Assembly: GCF_021582875.1 (NCBI RefSeq)
Contig: NZ_CP091138.1
Span: 3,100,001-3,164,000 of the forward strand
Direction: 5' to 3'
Length of the DNA stretch: 64,000 bases
Source: Microbacterium sp. KUDC0406
Lineage (GTDB): Bacteria > Actinomycetota > Actinomycetes > Actinomycetales > Microbacteriaceae
In this document: piece after piece, positions 45,066 through 52,778 of the stretch
Layout: each line of letters opens with the position of its first letter
Numbering within the stretch: position 1 is the first letter of the stretch
The notes under the pieces: model-generated
Seen by the model: only the letters and a program-made list of their open reading frames with translations
Databases searched by the model: none
Told to the model about the DNA's origin: nothing
Translations under genes and position numbers: made by a program

Positions 45066-46027
45066 ATGAAGACCGTCGCCTGCATCATCCAGCCCGGGTT
45101 CGCCCCCTTCGAGTTCGGCATCGCGTGCGAGGTCTTCGGCCTCGATCGAACCGACGACGGCGTGCCGAACTTCGACTTCCGCGTCGTCGCGGCCGACGCC
45201 GGCGAAGTGCGTTCGAAGCTGGGCTTCACCGTCGGGGGAGTGGGTGATCTGTCGTTCGCCCGCGATGCCGACGTGCTCGTGCTGTGCCCCTTCCCCGCGA
45301 GCAGTGGGACGCCGTCGATCCCCGCATCCTCGACGTGATCCGGCAGGCGGGCGCGCGCGGCGCCTGGATCCTCAGCGAGTGCAGCGGCGTGTTCGCGCTC
45401 GCCGAGTCGGGCGTGCTGGACGGGCGCCGGGCGACCACGCACTGGATGTACGCCGATGTGCTGGCCGAGCGATATCCCGCTGTCACCGTCGACCCCGACG
45501 TGCTGTTCGTGCACGACGGGCACATCATCACCAGCGCGGGCACCGCCGCCGGCATCGACGCCTGTCTCTCGCTGCTGCGCATCGAGCTGGGCGCCGAGCT
45601 CACGAACCGGGTCGCCCGCAGGATGGTCGTTCCGCCGCAGCGCGACGGCGGGCAGGCGCAGTTCATCGACCGTCCCATCCCGGTCGTCGCCGAAGTCTCG
45701 CTCTCGGGCCTGGCGAGCTGGGCGGTCGAGCACCTCGGGGACGACCTCCCGGTCGAGCGTCTCGCCGCCCATGCGCACATGTCGCCGCGCACCTTCGCGC
45801 GGCGGTTCAAGGCCGAGCACGGCGTCACGCCGGCGGTGTGGCTCACCAGGCAGCGGGTCATCCAGGCGCAGCGGATGCTGGAGCGCACCGATCACGGAAT
45901 CGATCAGATCGCCGTGGAGTGCGGGTTCGGCTCGGCGGCGGTGCTGCGGCAGAACTTCGCCCGCATCGTCGGAACCAGCCCCACCGCGTACCGCGCGACG
46001 TTCAGCTGCGTGCCCTCCGGTCGTTGA
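45066..46027 (+). pseudogene. GlxA-type AraC regulator with DJ-1/PfpI domain (frameshifted)
   Basis: The ATG at 45066 starts MKTVACIIQPGFAPFEFGIA, a DJ-1/PfpI-like sensor domain. In TTCCCCGCGAG (45291-45301) one C is missing; the next frame continues PREQWDAVDPRILDVIRQAG, ILSECSGVFALAESGVLDG (nucleophile-elbow-like Cys), and the two AraC helix-turn-helices (LAAHAHMSPRTFARRFKAEH, IDQIAVECGFGSAAVLRQNF). Repaired length is about 320 residues. These regulators often control catabolism of small nitrogen compounds or stress genes. The TGA stop lies in the GTCGTTGAGC repeat, a few bases left of the IS insertion. Confidence 0.85.
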
Positions 46028-46046
46028 GCGAGCGACGGTCGTTGAG

Positions 46047-47700
46047 CCTGGATCCACCGATGGGCCCTTGGCGGGTGGGGTCGGTGTGGTCGGCGTGGGG
46101 TGATCCTGTCGCGGGCAGGGGTGGGTTCCGGGCGTCTCATCCCGGTCGTCCACTTCGTTCTCGGTCGTGCCGTCGTCGCGGCGGTGGTCAGCTTGCCGCT
46201 GATGGTGGTGGCGCGTGCGTAGTGATGAACAGCCGGTCGAACGCGCTCTGCCAGGGCCAGGCCTCGGGCAGGTGCAGGGTGATCCGGCGCGCGGACCGTG
46301 CCAGCCGTGCTGGCACTGAGATGAGGGTGCGGCGGATCGTCGCGGTCGTGGCGGTGGCGAGCCGTCCGGCGTGGTCGGCGATGAGTCCGGCAGCGCGGGT
46401 GAGGTTGAATGCGATCGTGGCGAGGACGAGCCAGGCGCTGTTGGCGGCGAAGCGGCCGGAGGGCAGGTGCGCGAGGGGGCCGTTCTTCAGGTCGGCGTGG
46501 ACGTGCTCGATGATCGCGTGGGCGCGGTGGGCCCGGTCCGCGGCGATGGTGTTCAGGCGGTCGGCGGTGACGGTGGTGAAGAACGCGTGGTAGCGGAACG
46601 TGTCGAACAGAGGATCCTGGTCTGGCCTGGGGCGGTGGGCTTTCACGCGGCGCACGATGAGCCGTCCGGTGATGCCGCCGTGTTTGGCGAATGCGGTGAA
46701 CCGGGTCTCGGCGACCTCCGCGTCGCTGACCATTTCGTCGGTGTCGGGGTCGAAGATCGCGTTCGGGTAGTGGATCGGTGTCCAGTCGTTCTCGGCAATG
46801 GTCGCGATCGCGGCGGTCACGGCGGGGTTGCGTTTGACGGTGACCGACACGTCGGCGCCGGCGGCGAGTGCTCGGGAGATGGTGGGGTGGCCGTAGTAGG
46901 CGGAGTCCGCGCGCATCAGCACCGGCCCGGCGGTGCCGGTGCGGTGCAGCAGAGTGAGCGCGTCGCTGAGGAGCCGGTCCGCGCCTCTGGGCGAGTTCAC
47001 CTGCCCGCGGCGCAGCCGCTGGGCCAGGATCACCGGCGCCGACGAGGCTGTCGACGCGGTCACGACCGCCGCGTTCAGGCCCCGCACCCGGGAGTAGCCG
47101 ATCCCGGCGCCCTGCTTGCGGGCAGAGTGCACCTCGATGACAGTGTCGTCGATATCGACGAACACGAACCCCGCGCCCGCCGGCGCGGGGATGATCGGCG
47201 CCCGCGTGGCCAGGCCGGCCAGCACGCGAGCGGCGACCGCATCGAGCTGGCGGACATGCCCGAACGTGAACGCACGCAGGAACGAACCCAACGTCGACGG
47301 CGCATACACCGAGCCGAACAGCGACCGCATGCCGCCGTGACGGAGCACGTTCATGTCGTCGATCGAGTCCGCCCCGGCAAGCATCCCCGCCACCAGCGCC
47401 ATGACCTTCGCACCGGCGTTGGCGCCCTTGTCTGTCGGGACTCTCAACCGCGATTGGGTGAGCTCGTCCAGGCCCGCGGAACGCGCGAGGCGGAGCATCG
47501 GGACCAGACCCGCAGCCGACACGAGATTCGGATCATCGAACACCGCGGACACAGCGGCCGGAGCATGCTTGAATTGCATCTACGAGATGCCTCTCGCTTC
47601 GGGGAACTAGAACCTTAGACCAGCTCTATTTTCCCTGATCCGGGAGGCATTTCCGCGTTACGGCACCCACTCAACGCCCACGCTCATCGGTGGATCGAGG
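46047..47700 (-). mobile_element. IS1380-family insertion sequence, complete, with 5-bp target duplication
   Basis: The element is 1654 bp. The left end reads CCTGGATCCACCGATGGGC and the right end, read inward, CCTCGATCCACCGATGAGC: inverted repeats with two mismatches in 19. TTGAG is present at 46042-46046 and again at 47701-47705, a 5-bp direct duplication. Removing the IS and one TTGAG restores an exact intergenic repeat (GGTCGTTGAG + CGAGCGAAGCGAGACG), so the insertion site is proven by the repeat itself. It contains one transposase gene on the minus strand. Confidence 0.9.
46188..47579 (-). CDS. IS1380 family transposase
   Basis: A 463-residue DDE transposase. The candidate catalytic residues are in FVFVDIDDTVIEVHSARKQG (first Asp), LMRADSAYYGHPTISRAL (second Asp), and IIEHVHADLKNGPLAHLPSG (Glu), with ADSAYY typical of IS1380. 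The N-terminal helical part (VMALVAGMLAGADSIDDMNV) is also usual. The frame is intact and full length, so the element may be active. The start is 121 bp inside the right inverted repeat. Confidence 0.93.
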   Translation of the reverse strand: MQFKHAPAAVSAVFDDPNLVSAAGLVPMLRLARSAGLDELTQSRLRVPTDKGANAGAKVMALVAGMLAGADSIDDMNVLRHGGMRSLFGSVYAPSTLGSFLRAFTFGHVRQLDAVAARVLAGLATRAPIIPAPAGAGFVFVDIDDTVIEVHSARKQGAGIGYSRVRGLNAAVVTASTASSAPVILAQRLRRGQVNSPRGADRLLSDALTLLHRTGTAGPVLMRADSAYYGHPTISRALAAGADVSVTVKRNPAVTAAIATIAENDWTPIHYPNAIFDPDTDEMVSDAEVAETRFTAFAKHGGITGRLIVRRVKAHRPRPDQDPLFDTFRYHAFFTTVTADRLNTIAADRAHRAHAIIEHVHADLKNGPLAHLPSGRFAANSAWLVLATIAFNLTRAAGLIADHAGRLATATTATIRRTLISVPARLARSARRITLHLPEAWPWQSAFDRLFITTHAPPPSAAS

Positions 47701-47791
47701 TTGAGCGAGCGAAGCGAGACGAAACGCGGTGAGGTGCCTGGCGGACCTGCGAGCGTTTCGTCTCGCTCCTTCGTCGCTCGCTCAACGACCG
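47701..47791. repeat. GTCGTTGAGC hairpin repeat, copy 3, split by the IS
   Basis: The left end (ACGGTCGTTGAG, 46035-46046) is separated from the rest (TTGAGCGAGCGAAGCGAGAC ... CGCTCAACGACCGG) by the IS1380 element. Centre GGTGAGGTGCCTGGCGGACC is almost identical to copy 4. Confidence 0.8.
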
Positions 47792-47807
47792 GGAGTTCGC
47801 AACCCCG

Positions 47808-47904
47808 GGGTCGTTGAGCGAGCGAAGCGAGACGAAACGCGGTGAGGTGCCTGGCGGACCTGAGAGCGTTTCGTCTCGCTCGTACCTCGCTCGCTCAACG
47901 ACCG
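47808..47904. repeat. GTCGTTGAGC hairpin repeat, copy 4
   Basis: Left arm GGGTCGTTGAGCGAGCGAAG ... GAAACGCGG, centre TGAGGTGCCTGGCGGACCTG, right arm GCGTTTCGTC ... CTCGCTCAACGACCGA. It lies only 17 bp after copy 3 and ends 24 bp before the coaBC start, so a hairpin here could affect that transcript's leader. The gap 47580-47928 contains nothing else but the IS end and these repeats. Confidence 0.8.
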
Positions 47905-47928
47905 ACGAACTGCGGCAGACTTGAGGAC

Positions 47929-49134
47929 GTGAACATCGTCGTCGGAGTCACGGGCGGGATCGCCGCCTACAAGGCCGTGCAGCTGGTCAGGCTGCTGACG
48001 AAGGGCGGCCATGACGTCACCGTGGTGCCGACCGACGATGCGCTGCGCTTCGTCGGACTGCCCACCTGGGAGTCGCTCAGCCGCAACCCGGTGACCACCA
48101 GCGTGCACGAGGACGTCGCCCGGGTGCGTCACGTCGCCCTCGGTCAGAACGCCGACCTCGTCGTGATCGCACCGGCCACCGCCAACACGATCGCGAAGAT
48201 GGCCGCCGGCATCGCCGATGACCTGCTCGGCACCACGCTGCTCGCCACCGAGGCGCCGGTCGTGATCGCCCCCGCCATGCACGCCGAGATGTGGCGGCAT
48301 CCGGCCACGCAGACGAACATCCGCACGCTGCATGAGCGCGGGGTGATCATCGTCGGACCCGCCGACGGCGAACTTGCCGGCGGCGACTCCGGCCCCGGCC
48401 GGATGTCCGAGCCGGAGGAGATCCTGGATGCGATTCATGCGGCGCTCGCCCCGCAGGACCTCGCCGGGCTCACGGTGGCAGTGTCGGCCGGCGGCACCCG
48501 CGAGCCGATCGACCCGGTGCGCTTCCTCGGCAACCGCTCCAGTGGCCGGCAGGGCGTCGCGCTCGCGGCCTCCGCCGCCGCGCGCGGCGCCGACGTCGTG
48601 CTGGTCGCCGCGCACGTCGAGCAGGATGTTCTCGCGGACGCCCGTCGGCCCGGCATCCGCATCGAGAGCGTGGGAACGGCGGCCGAGCTCGCCGACGCGA
48701 TGCGAGCGGCGGCACGGGATGCGGACGTGATCGTGATGGCCGCGGCCGTGGCGGACTACCGGCCGGCCGAGGTGGCCGCGCACAAGCTCACCGAAGAGGT
48801 CGGCGTGCTCACGCACATCGACCTGATCGAGAACGAGGACGTCGTCGCCGGGCTGGCCGCTAACCGACCCGGGGAGCAGACCATCGTCGCCTTCGCCGCC
48901 GAGACCCTCACCGATCCCGAGCAGCGGCGCGAGCGCGCCCGCCGCAAGCGCGAGGGCAAGGGCGTCGACCTGCTCGCGGTGAACCGCGCGGATGCCGCCC
49001 ACGGTTTCGAGCGTGCCGACAACGCCGTCGAGATCATCGGCGACGGGGGCCAGGTCGTCGCCGAGCGGACGGGTTCCAAGAGGGAGGTCGCCGACGCGAT
49101 CTGGGACGCGGTGCTCGTGTACCGCGCAGAGTGA
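47929..49134 (+). CDS. coaBC: Phosphopantothenoylcysteine decarboxylase / phosphopantothenate-cysteine ligase
   Basis: A 401-residue bifunctional CoaBC. The N-terminal flavoprotein half (CoaC) has VVGVTGGIAAYKAVQLVRLL, DLVVIAPATANTIAKMAAGI, DDLLGTTLLA and PAMHAEMW; the catalytic-type His is in RVRHVALG. The C-terminal CoaB half has VSAGGTREPIDPVRFLGNRS, VIVMAAAVADYRP and KGVDLLAVNRAD. It performs two steps of coenzyme A synthesis. The GTG at 47929 begins exactly at the first strand; no clear ribosome site is visible, and the gene is possibly leaderless. The gene is monocistronic, the next being 180 bp away. Confidence 0.9.
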   Translation: MNIVVGVTGGIAAYKAVQLVRLLTKGGHDVTVVPTDDALRFVGLPTWESLSRNPVTTSVHEDVARVRHVALGQNADLVVIAPATANTIAKMAAGIADDLLGTTLLATEAPVVIAPAMHAEMWRHPATQTNIRTLHERGVIIVGPADGELAGGDSGPGRMSEPEEILDAIHAALAPQDLAGLTVAVSAGGTREPIDPVRFLGNRSSGRQGVALAASAAARGADVVLVAAHVEQDVLADARRPGIRIESVGTAAELADAMRAAARDADVIVMAAAVADYRPAEVAAHKLTEEVGVLTHIDLIENEDVVAGLAANRPGEQTIVAFAAETLTDPEQRRERARRKREGKGVDLLAVNRADAAHGFERADNAVEIIGDGGQVVAERTGSKREVADAIWDAVLVYRAE

Positions 49135-49293
49135 ACGGGTACAGTTGCACGACCCGGGAACACCTGCACGAGCGGATGCCGAATCTCGGCGTGCATCCGT
49201 TCCCGCGTCGTGCATCCGTGCCGCGACGTGCGGTCGGGAGCGCTGGCGCGGTCGCGATTGCCGCGCTAAACTTTTCGTACTGTAGAAATCTAC

Positions 49294-49308
49294 TTCCATG
49301 AAATGGAA
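49294..49308. promoter_or_regulatory. Palindrome TTCCAT-GAA-ATGGAA before the CitE-like gene
   Basis: A perfect 15-bp inverted repeat with 6-bp arms lies 6 bp before the start codon at 49315. Upstream CGTACTGTAGAAATCTAC (49277-49294) adds promoter-like AT-rich sequence. The same architecture, TTTCAT-ATG-ATGAAA, occurs at 54452, and a relaxed form TTCCATCATGCGAAA at 59200 beside the iclR start. I infer binding sites of the IclR regulator encoded at 58402. Confidence 0.5.
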
Positions 49309-49314
49309 TCGCAA

Positions 49315-50175
49315 ATGAATGCTCCGCTGCCCGCCCCGACTCCGCGCGAGATCGCGCCCGAGCTGGCCCGTTCCTGGCTGCTCGTCGCGGCGACGCGCCC
49401 CGAGACCTTCGACGCCGCCGCAGCGTCCCACGCCGACGCCGTGGTCCTCGACATCGAGGACGCCGTCGACGCCAGTCACAAGGACGAGGCCCGCGACGAC
49501 GTCATCCGCTGGCTGAGCACCGAGGGCAACAGCGCCTGGGTGCGCATCAACGACGCCACCAGCGATCACTGGAGCGCCGACATCGAGGGGCTGCGCGCGG
49601 CATCCGGTCTGCGCGGCGTCATGCTCGCGAAGACCGAGTACGGCGGTCAGGTCATGGACACGTTCAACCGTCTCGGCGCGCAGGTGCCCGTGGTGGCGCT
49701 GGTCGAGTCCGCGATCGGCATCGAGAACGCCACCGAGATCGCCCGGGCCAAGGGAGCCTTCCGCCTGGCCTTCGGCAGCGGCGACTTCCGCCGCGACACC
49801 GGTATGTCGGCCGACCGCGAGGCGATGGCCTACCCGCGCGCCCGGCTGGTGATCTCCAGCCGTGCCGGCGGACTGCCGGGTCCGATCGACGGACCGACCG
49901 TGGGCTCCAGCCACCCGATCCTGCGCGAGCAGTCCGCGATCACCGTGTCGATGGGCATGACCGGCAAGCTCTGCCTCGCCACCGACCAGACGCCCGTCGT
50001 CAACGAGGTCATCAGCCCCACCCGCACCGACGTCGAGTGGGCCTTCGAGTTCCTCGAGGACTTCGACGCCCGCGGTCGCATCGTGCGTGACGGCAGCGAC
50101 CTGCCGCGCCTGGGGCGCGCGCGCAAGATCATGCAGCTGGCCGAGGCGTTCGGCGTCGTGCCGGATGGCCGCTGA
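49315..50175 (+). CDS. HpcH/HpaI aldolase / citrate lyase beta-like (CitE) protein
   Basis: A 286-residue CitE-type TIM-barrel protein: SWLLVAATRPETFDAAAASH, the metal/phosphate region ADAVVLDIEDAVDASHKDEA, VRINDATSDHW, LVALVESAIGIENATEIAR (metal-binding Glu) and LAFGSGDFRRDTG (metal-binding Asp). Members cleave or make acyl-CoA or keto-acid C-C bonds, for example malyl-CoA lyase or citramalyl-CoA lyase. With uric acid genes and malic enzyme close by, glyoxylate condensation to malate is an attractive but unproven role. The ATG at 49315 is preferred; an in-frame ATG at 49303 overlaps the palindrome. Confidence 0.8.
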   Translation: MNAPLPAPTPREIAPELARSWLLVAATRPETFDAAAASHADAVVLDIEDAVDASHKDEARDDVIRWLSTEGNSAWVRINDATSDHWSADIEGLRAASGLRGVMLAKTEYGGQVMDTFNRLGAQVPVVALVESAIGIENATEIARAKGAFRLAFGSGDFRRDTGMSADREAMAYPRARLVISSRAGGLPGPIDGPTVGSSHPILREQSAITVSMGMTGKLCLATDQTPVVNEVISPTRTDVEWAFEFLEDFDARGRIVRDGSDLPRLGRARKIMQLAEAFGVVPDGR

Positions 50176-50176
50176 C

Positions 50177-50254
50177 GCCCGTCGACGGGCTCAAGCCCTT
50201 CGACAGGCTCATGCCCTTCGACAGGCTCACGCCCGTCGACAGACTCAGGGACCC
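50177..50254 (+). repeat. Tandem CTTCGACAGG repeats before bcp
   Basis: Four 18-bp units follow each other: GCCCGTCGACGGGCTCAA, GCCCTTCGACAGGCTCAT, GCCCTTCGACAGGCTCAC and GCCCGTCGACAGACTCAGGG. They fill the space between the CitE-like stop and the bcp ribosome site. The last unit carries the full CAGGGACCC end seen in coding copies elsewhere in the window. Confidence 0.8.
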
Positions 50255-50278
50255 ATACCCAGAAGAAGGAGTACACCG

Positions 50279-50746
50279 ATGACCGAACGACTCTCCGCGG
50301 GCGACGTCGCCCCCGCGTTCACGCTGTCCGACGCTGACGGCGCCACGATCTCACTGTCCGACTTCCGCGGCAGCAACGCGGTCGTGTACTTCTACCCGAA
50401 GGCCGCGACGCCGGGCTGCACGACCGAGGCCTGCGACTTCCGCGACAGCCTGTCCTCGCTCGCGGCCGCCGGCTACGCGGTCGTCGGCGTCTCGCCCGAC
50501 GAGGTCGCCGACATCAAGGCGTTCTCCGAGGCCGAGGGCCTCACCTTCCCGCTGCTCGCCGACAGCGATGGCTCCGTCGCGCGCGCCTGGGGCGTGTGGG
50601 GCGAGAAGACCATCGACGGGCGCACCTTCGAGGGCGTCATCCGCTCCACCTTCGTGCTGGATGGCGAGGGCGTCGTGCAGCGCGCCGAGTACGGTGTCGA
50701 CGCGAACGGCCACGTGGCGCGCCTGCGCGAGGAGCTCGGCGTCTGA
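50279..50746 (+). CDS. bcp: Thioredoxin-dependent thiol peroxidase (BCP-type peroxiredoxin)
   Basis: A 155-residue peroxiredoxin Q: FTLSDADGATISLSDFRGSN, the active site YFYPKAATPGCTTEACDFRD with peroxidatic Cys and resolving Cys five residues later, and FEGVIRSTFVLDGEGVVQ. It reduces hydroperoxides in the cytoplasm using thioredoxin. AAGAAGGAG lies 7 nt before the ATG. A strong stem-loop at 50772 ends the transcript. Uricase downstream makes hydrogen peroxide, so closeness may be useful, but bcp has its own unit. Confidence 0.9.
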   Translation: MTERLSAGDVAPAFTLSDADGATISLSDFRGSNAVVYFYPKAATPGCTTEACDFRDSLSSLAAAGYAVVGVSPDEVADIKAFSEAEGLTFPLLADSDGSVARAWGVWGEKTIDGRTFEGVIRSTFVLDGEGVVQRAEYGVDANGHVARLREELGV

Positions 50747-50771
50747 GTCCTCGCGTCGTGGAAGATTCTTG

Positions 50772-50811
50772 GCGGGAGGGGTTGACATCCCCCTCCCGCT
50801 CTCTGCATACT
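50772..50811 (+). promoter_or_regulatory. bcp terminator overlapping the urate operon promoter
   Basis: GCGGGAGGGG (50772-50781) pairs with CCCCTCCCGC (50790-50799), and the loop contains the TTGACA -35 box (50782-50787) of the next promoter. The -10 is CATACT (50806-50811) after an 18-nt spacer. The same spacing and following bases (CTGnnTTACnCATGnTGAAAG) recur at the orphan promoter at 54398. Confidence 0.68.
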
Positions 50812-50842
50812 GAATTACACATGCTGAAAGAACAGTTCCGGG

Positions 50843-50876
50843 ATACGGAATCGAATCTTCTCGAAGATTCCCGTAT
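50843..50876 (+). promoter_or_regulatory. Hairpin in the 5' leader of the urate operon
   Basis: GAATCTTC-TC-GAAGATTC (50853-50870) is a perfect 8-bp stem, extended by ATACGG (50843-50848) and CCGTAT (50871-50876). It lies between the promoter and uraD (start 50918). It may be a transcript-stability element, an attenuator or an operator; the sequence alone does not decide. Confidence 0.5.
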
Positions 50877-50917
50877 AGCCTTACACCCCGGATGCCAGCA
50901 TGGCTTGAGGTACGAAG

Positions 50918-51421
50918 ATGTCGCTCGAGGAGTTCAACGCACTCTCGCGTGAGGACGCCATCACCATCGTGAAGCCGGCGCTCGATGTCGCCCGCTGGAT
51001 CGATGCGATCGTCGATTCCCGTCCGTTCGGATCGGTCGACGAGATCACCGCCGCCGCGGCAGCCGTGGCAGCCCCCCTCACCGAGGTGGAGATCGACGGC
51101 GCGCTGGCGCATCACCCCCGCATCGGCGAGCAGCCGAAGGGCACCACCGCCGAGGCCGCGCATTCACGCAGCGAGCAGGCCGGCGTGGATGCCTCCGCCG
51201 CCGCAGCCCTCGCCGAGGGCAACCGCGCCTATGAGGCGAAGTTCGACCGCGTGTATCTGGTGCGCGCCGCAGGACGATCGGCCGACGACATCCTCGCCCT
51301 GCTGCAGCAGCGGCTGGGCAACACCCCCGAGCAGGAGCTCGCCGTCATCGACCAGCAGCTGCGCGAGATCGCGGCGCTCCGTCTGGCGGCGGCCATCGAG
51401 ACTGAAGGAGCACGCGCATGA
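50918..51421 (+). CDS. uraD: OHCU decarboxylase (urate pathway)
   Basis: A 167-residue 2-oxo-4-hydroxy-4-carboxy-5-ureidoimidazoline decarboxylase. All family marks are there: an N-terminal MSLEEFNALSREDAI helix, the catalytic His in ALAHHPRIGEQ, and NRAYEAKFDRVYLVRAAGRS. It converts OHCU to (S)-allantoin, the third step of urate oxidation. It is followed by uraH with a 4-bp overlap. The start context TACGAAGATG is repeated before the uricase gene. First gene of the operon. Confidence 0.92.
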   Translation: MSLEEFNALSREDAITIVKPALDVARWIDAIVDSRPFGSVDEITAAAAAVAAPLTEVEIDGALAHHPRIGEQPKGTTAEAAHSRSEQAGVDASAAAALAEGNRAYEAKFDRVYLVRAAGRSADDILALLQQRLGNTPEQELAVIDQQLREIAALRLAAAIETEGARA

Positions 51422-51759
51422 GCGTCTCTCACGTGACCACCCACATCCTGGATACATCGATCGGGCGCCCGGCGCCCGGCGTCGCCGTCGAACTCGAGGC
51501 CCGAGTCGGCGACGGATGGGTCGGGATCGGTTCGGGCCTCACCGATGCTGACGGGCGGGTGAAAGAGCTGGGCCCGGAGCGGCTGGAGAGCGGTGCGTAC
51601 CGCCTCCGGTTCGACACCGCGGCCTACTTCGCCGGCATCGAAACGGACACCTTCTTCCCGGAGGTGGTGCTGACCTTCCTGGTCGACACCGAGCAGGCGC
51701 ACTATCACGTGCCGCTGCTGCTCAGTCCGTTCGCCTATTCCACTTACCGAGGAAGCTGA
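51418..51759 (+). CDS. uraH: 5-hydroxyisourate hydrolase (transthyretin-like)
   Basis: A 113-residue HIU hydrolase: SHVTTHILDTSIGRPAPGVA with the first active-site His, a central GLTDADGRVKEL, YFFPEV-like TFFPEVVLTF, HYHVPLLLSPFAYSTYRGS with the C-terminal YRGS tetrapeptide that defines the enzyme against transthyretin. It opens 5-hydroxyisourate to OHCU. It lies between uraD (overlap) and uricase (8-bp gap), in the usual order. Confidence 0.94.
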   Translation: MSVSHVTTHILDTSIGRPAPGVAVELEARVGDGWVGIGSGLTDADGRVKELGPERLESGAYRLRFDTAAYFAGIETDTFFPEVVLTFLVDTEQAHYHVPLLLSPFAYSTYRGS

Positions 51760-51767
51760 GTACGAAG

Positions 51768-52661
51768 ATGACTGAAATCATTCTGGGCAAGAACCAGTAC
51801 GGCAAGGCCGAGGTGCGGGTCGTCCGCATCACCCGCGACACCGATCGCCACGAGATCGAGGACCTCAACGTCACCTCGCAGCTGCGCGGCGACTTCGAGG
51901 CCGTGCACTTCGAGGGCGACAACGCGCACTGCGTGCCGACCGACACGCAGAAGAACACGGTCTACGCCTTCGCCAAGGACGGCATCGGCAGCCCGGAGCA
52001 GTTCCTGCTCCGCCTCGGGCGTCACTTCACCGGCGAGTTCGACTGGGTGACCGGCGGTCGCTGGGAGGCCGAGCAGTACACCTGGCAGCGCATCGAGGGC
52101 GAGAACGGTCCGCACGACCACTCGTTCGTCCGCGGCGGCACCGAGACCCGCACCTCTGTCGTGCAGATCGACGGCGACGACACGGTCGTCATCGCCGGGC
52201 TGCAGGACCTCACGGTCCTCAAGTCCACGCAGAGCGGCTTCGTCGGCTACCCGAAGGACAGGTACACCACCCTGCCCGAGACCGAGGACCGCATCCTCGC
52301 CACCTCGGTGACGGCCAAGTGGCGCTACAACCGCAACGACATCGACTTCAACGAGGTCTTCGCCGACGTGCGTCGCCGGCTGCTCGCGGGCTTCTCGAAG
52401 AACTACTCCTACGCGCTGCAGCACACGCTGAAGGAGATGGCGGAGGCTGTTCTCGAGGCGCACCCCGAGATCGACGAGATCCGCTTCTCGACCCCGAACA
52501 GCCACCACTTCGTCGTCGACCTGTCGCCGTTCGGCCTGGAGAACCCCAACGAGGTGTTCTTCGCCGCCGACCGCCCCTACGGCCTGATCGAGGCGGCCTT
52601 CCTGCGCGAGGGCGCCGACACCGACCACTGGTCGTGGGACGGCATCGCCGGCTTCTGCTGA
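51768..52661 (+). CDS. pucL: Urate oxidase (uricase)
   Basis: A 297-residue factor-independent urate hydroxylase. The N-terminal KNQYGKAEVRVVRIT holds the active-site Lys, PTDTQKNTVYAFAK the active-site Thr, and RFSTPNSHHFVVDL the His near the C-terminus. Two T-fold domains are present, the usual size. It oxidises urate to 5-hydroxyisourate and makes hydrogen peroxide. Last gene of the uraD-uraH-pucL unit: an 11-bp-stem terminator follows at 52678. Confidence 0.94.
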   Translation: MTEIILGKNQYGKAEVRVVRITRDTDRHEIEDLNVTSQLRGDFEAVHFEGDNAHCVPTDTQKNTVYAFAKDGIGSPEQFLLRLGRHFTGEFDWVTGGRWEAEQYTWQRIEGENGPHDHSFVRGGTETRTSVVQIDGDDTVVIAGLQDLTVLKSTQSGFVGYPKDRYTTLPETEDRILATSVTAKWRYNRNDIDFNEVFADVRRRLLAGFSKNYSYALQHTLKEMAEAVLEAHPEIDEIRFSTPNSHHFVVDLSPFGLENPNEVFFAADRPYGLIEAAFLREGADTDHWSWDGIAGFC

Positions 52662-52677
52662 TCCTCGGCTGAGCACA

Positions 52678-52707
52678 AGGGGTCCGTCTCTGACGGGACG
52701 GACCCCT
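52678..52707 (+). terminator. Terminator after uricase
   Basis: AGGGGTCCGTC (52678-52688) pairs with GACGGACCCCT (52697-52707) across an 8-nt loop, 17 bp after the uricase stop. The permease gene downstream therefore needs read-through or its own promoter in 52708-52778. Confidence 0.75.
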
Positions 52708-52778
52708 GGCTGCCGCATACCCGAAACCATCCATCACGCCCACCCCGAACAGCGGGTCACCGGACAAGGAGGTCCACC

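Noticed and set aside
50177..50254. CRISPR-like tandem repeat or coding extension of bcp
   Set aside because: The 18-bp units are directly adjacent without spacers, and the frame through them into bcp skips the well-placed ribosome site before 50279.
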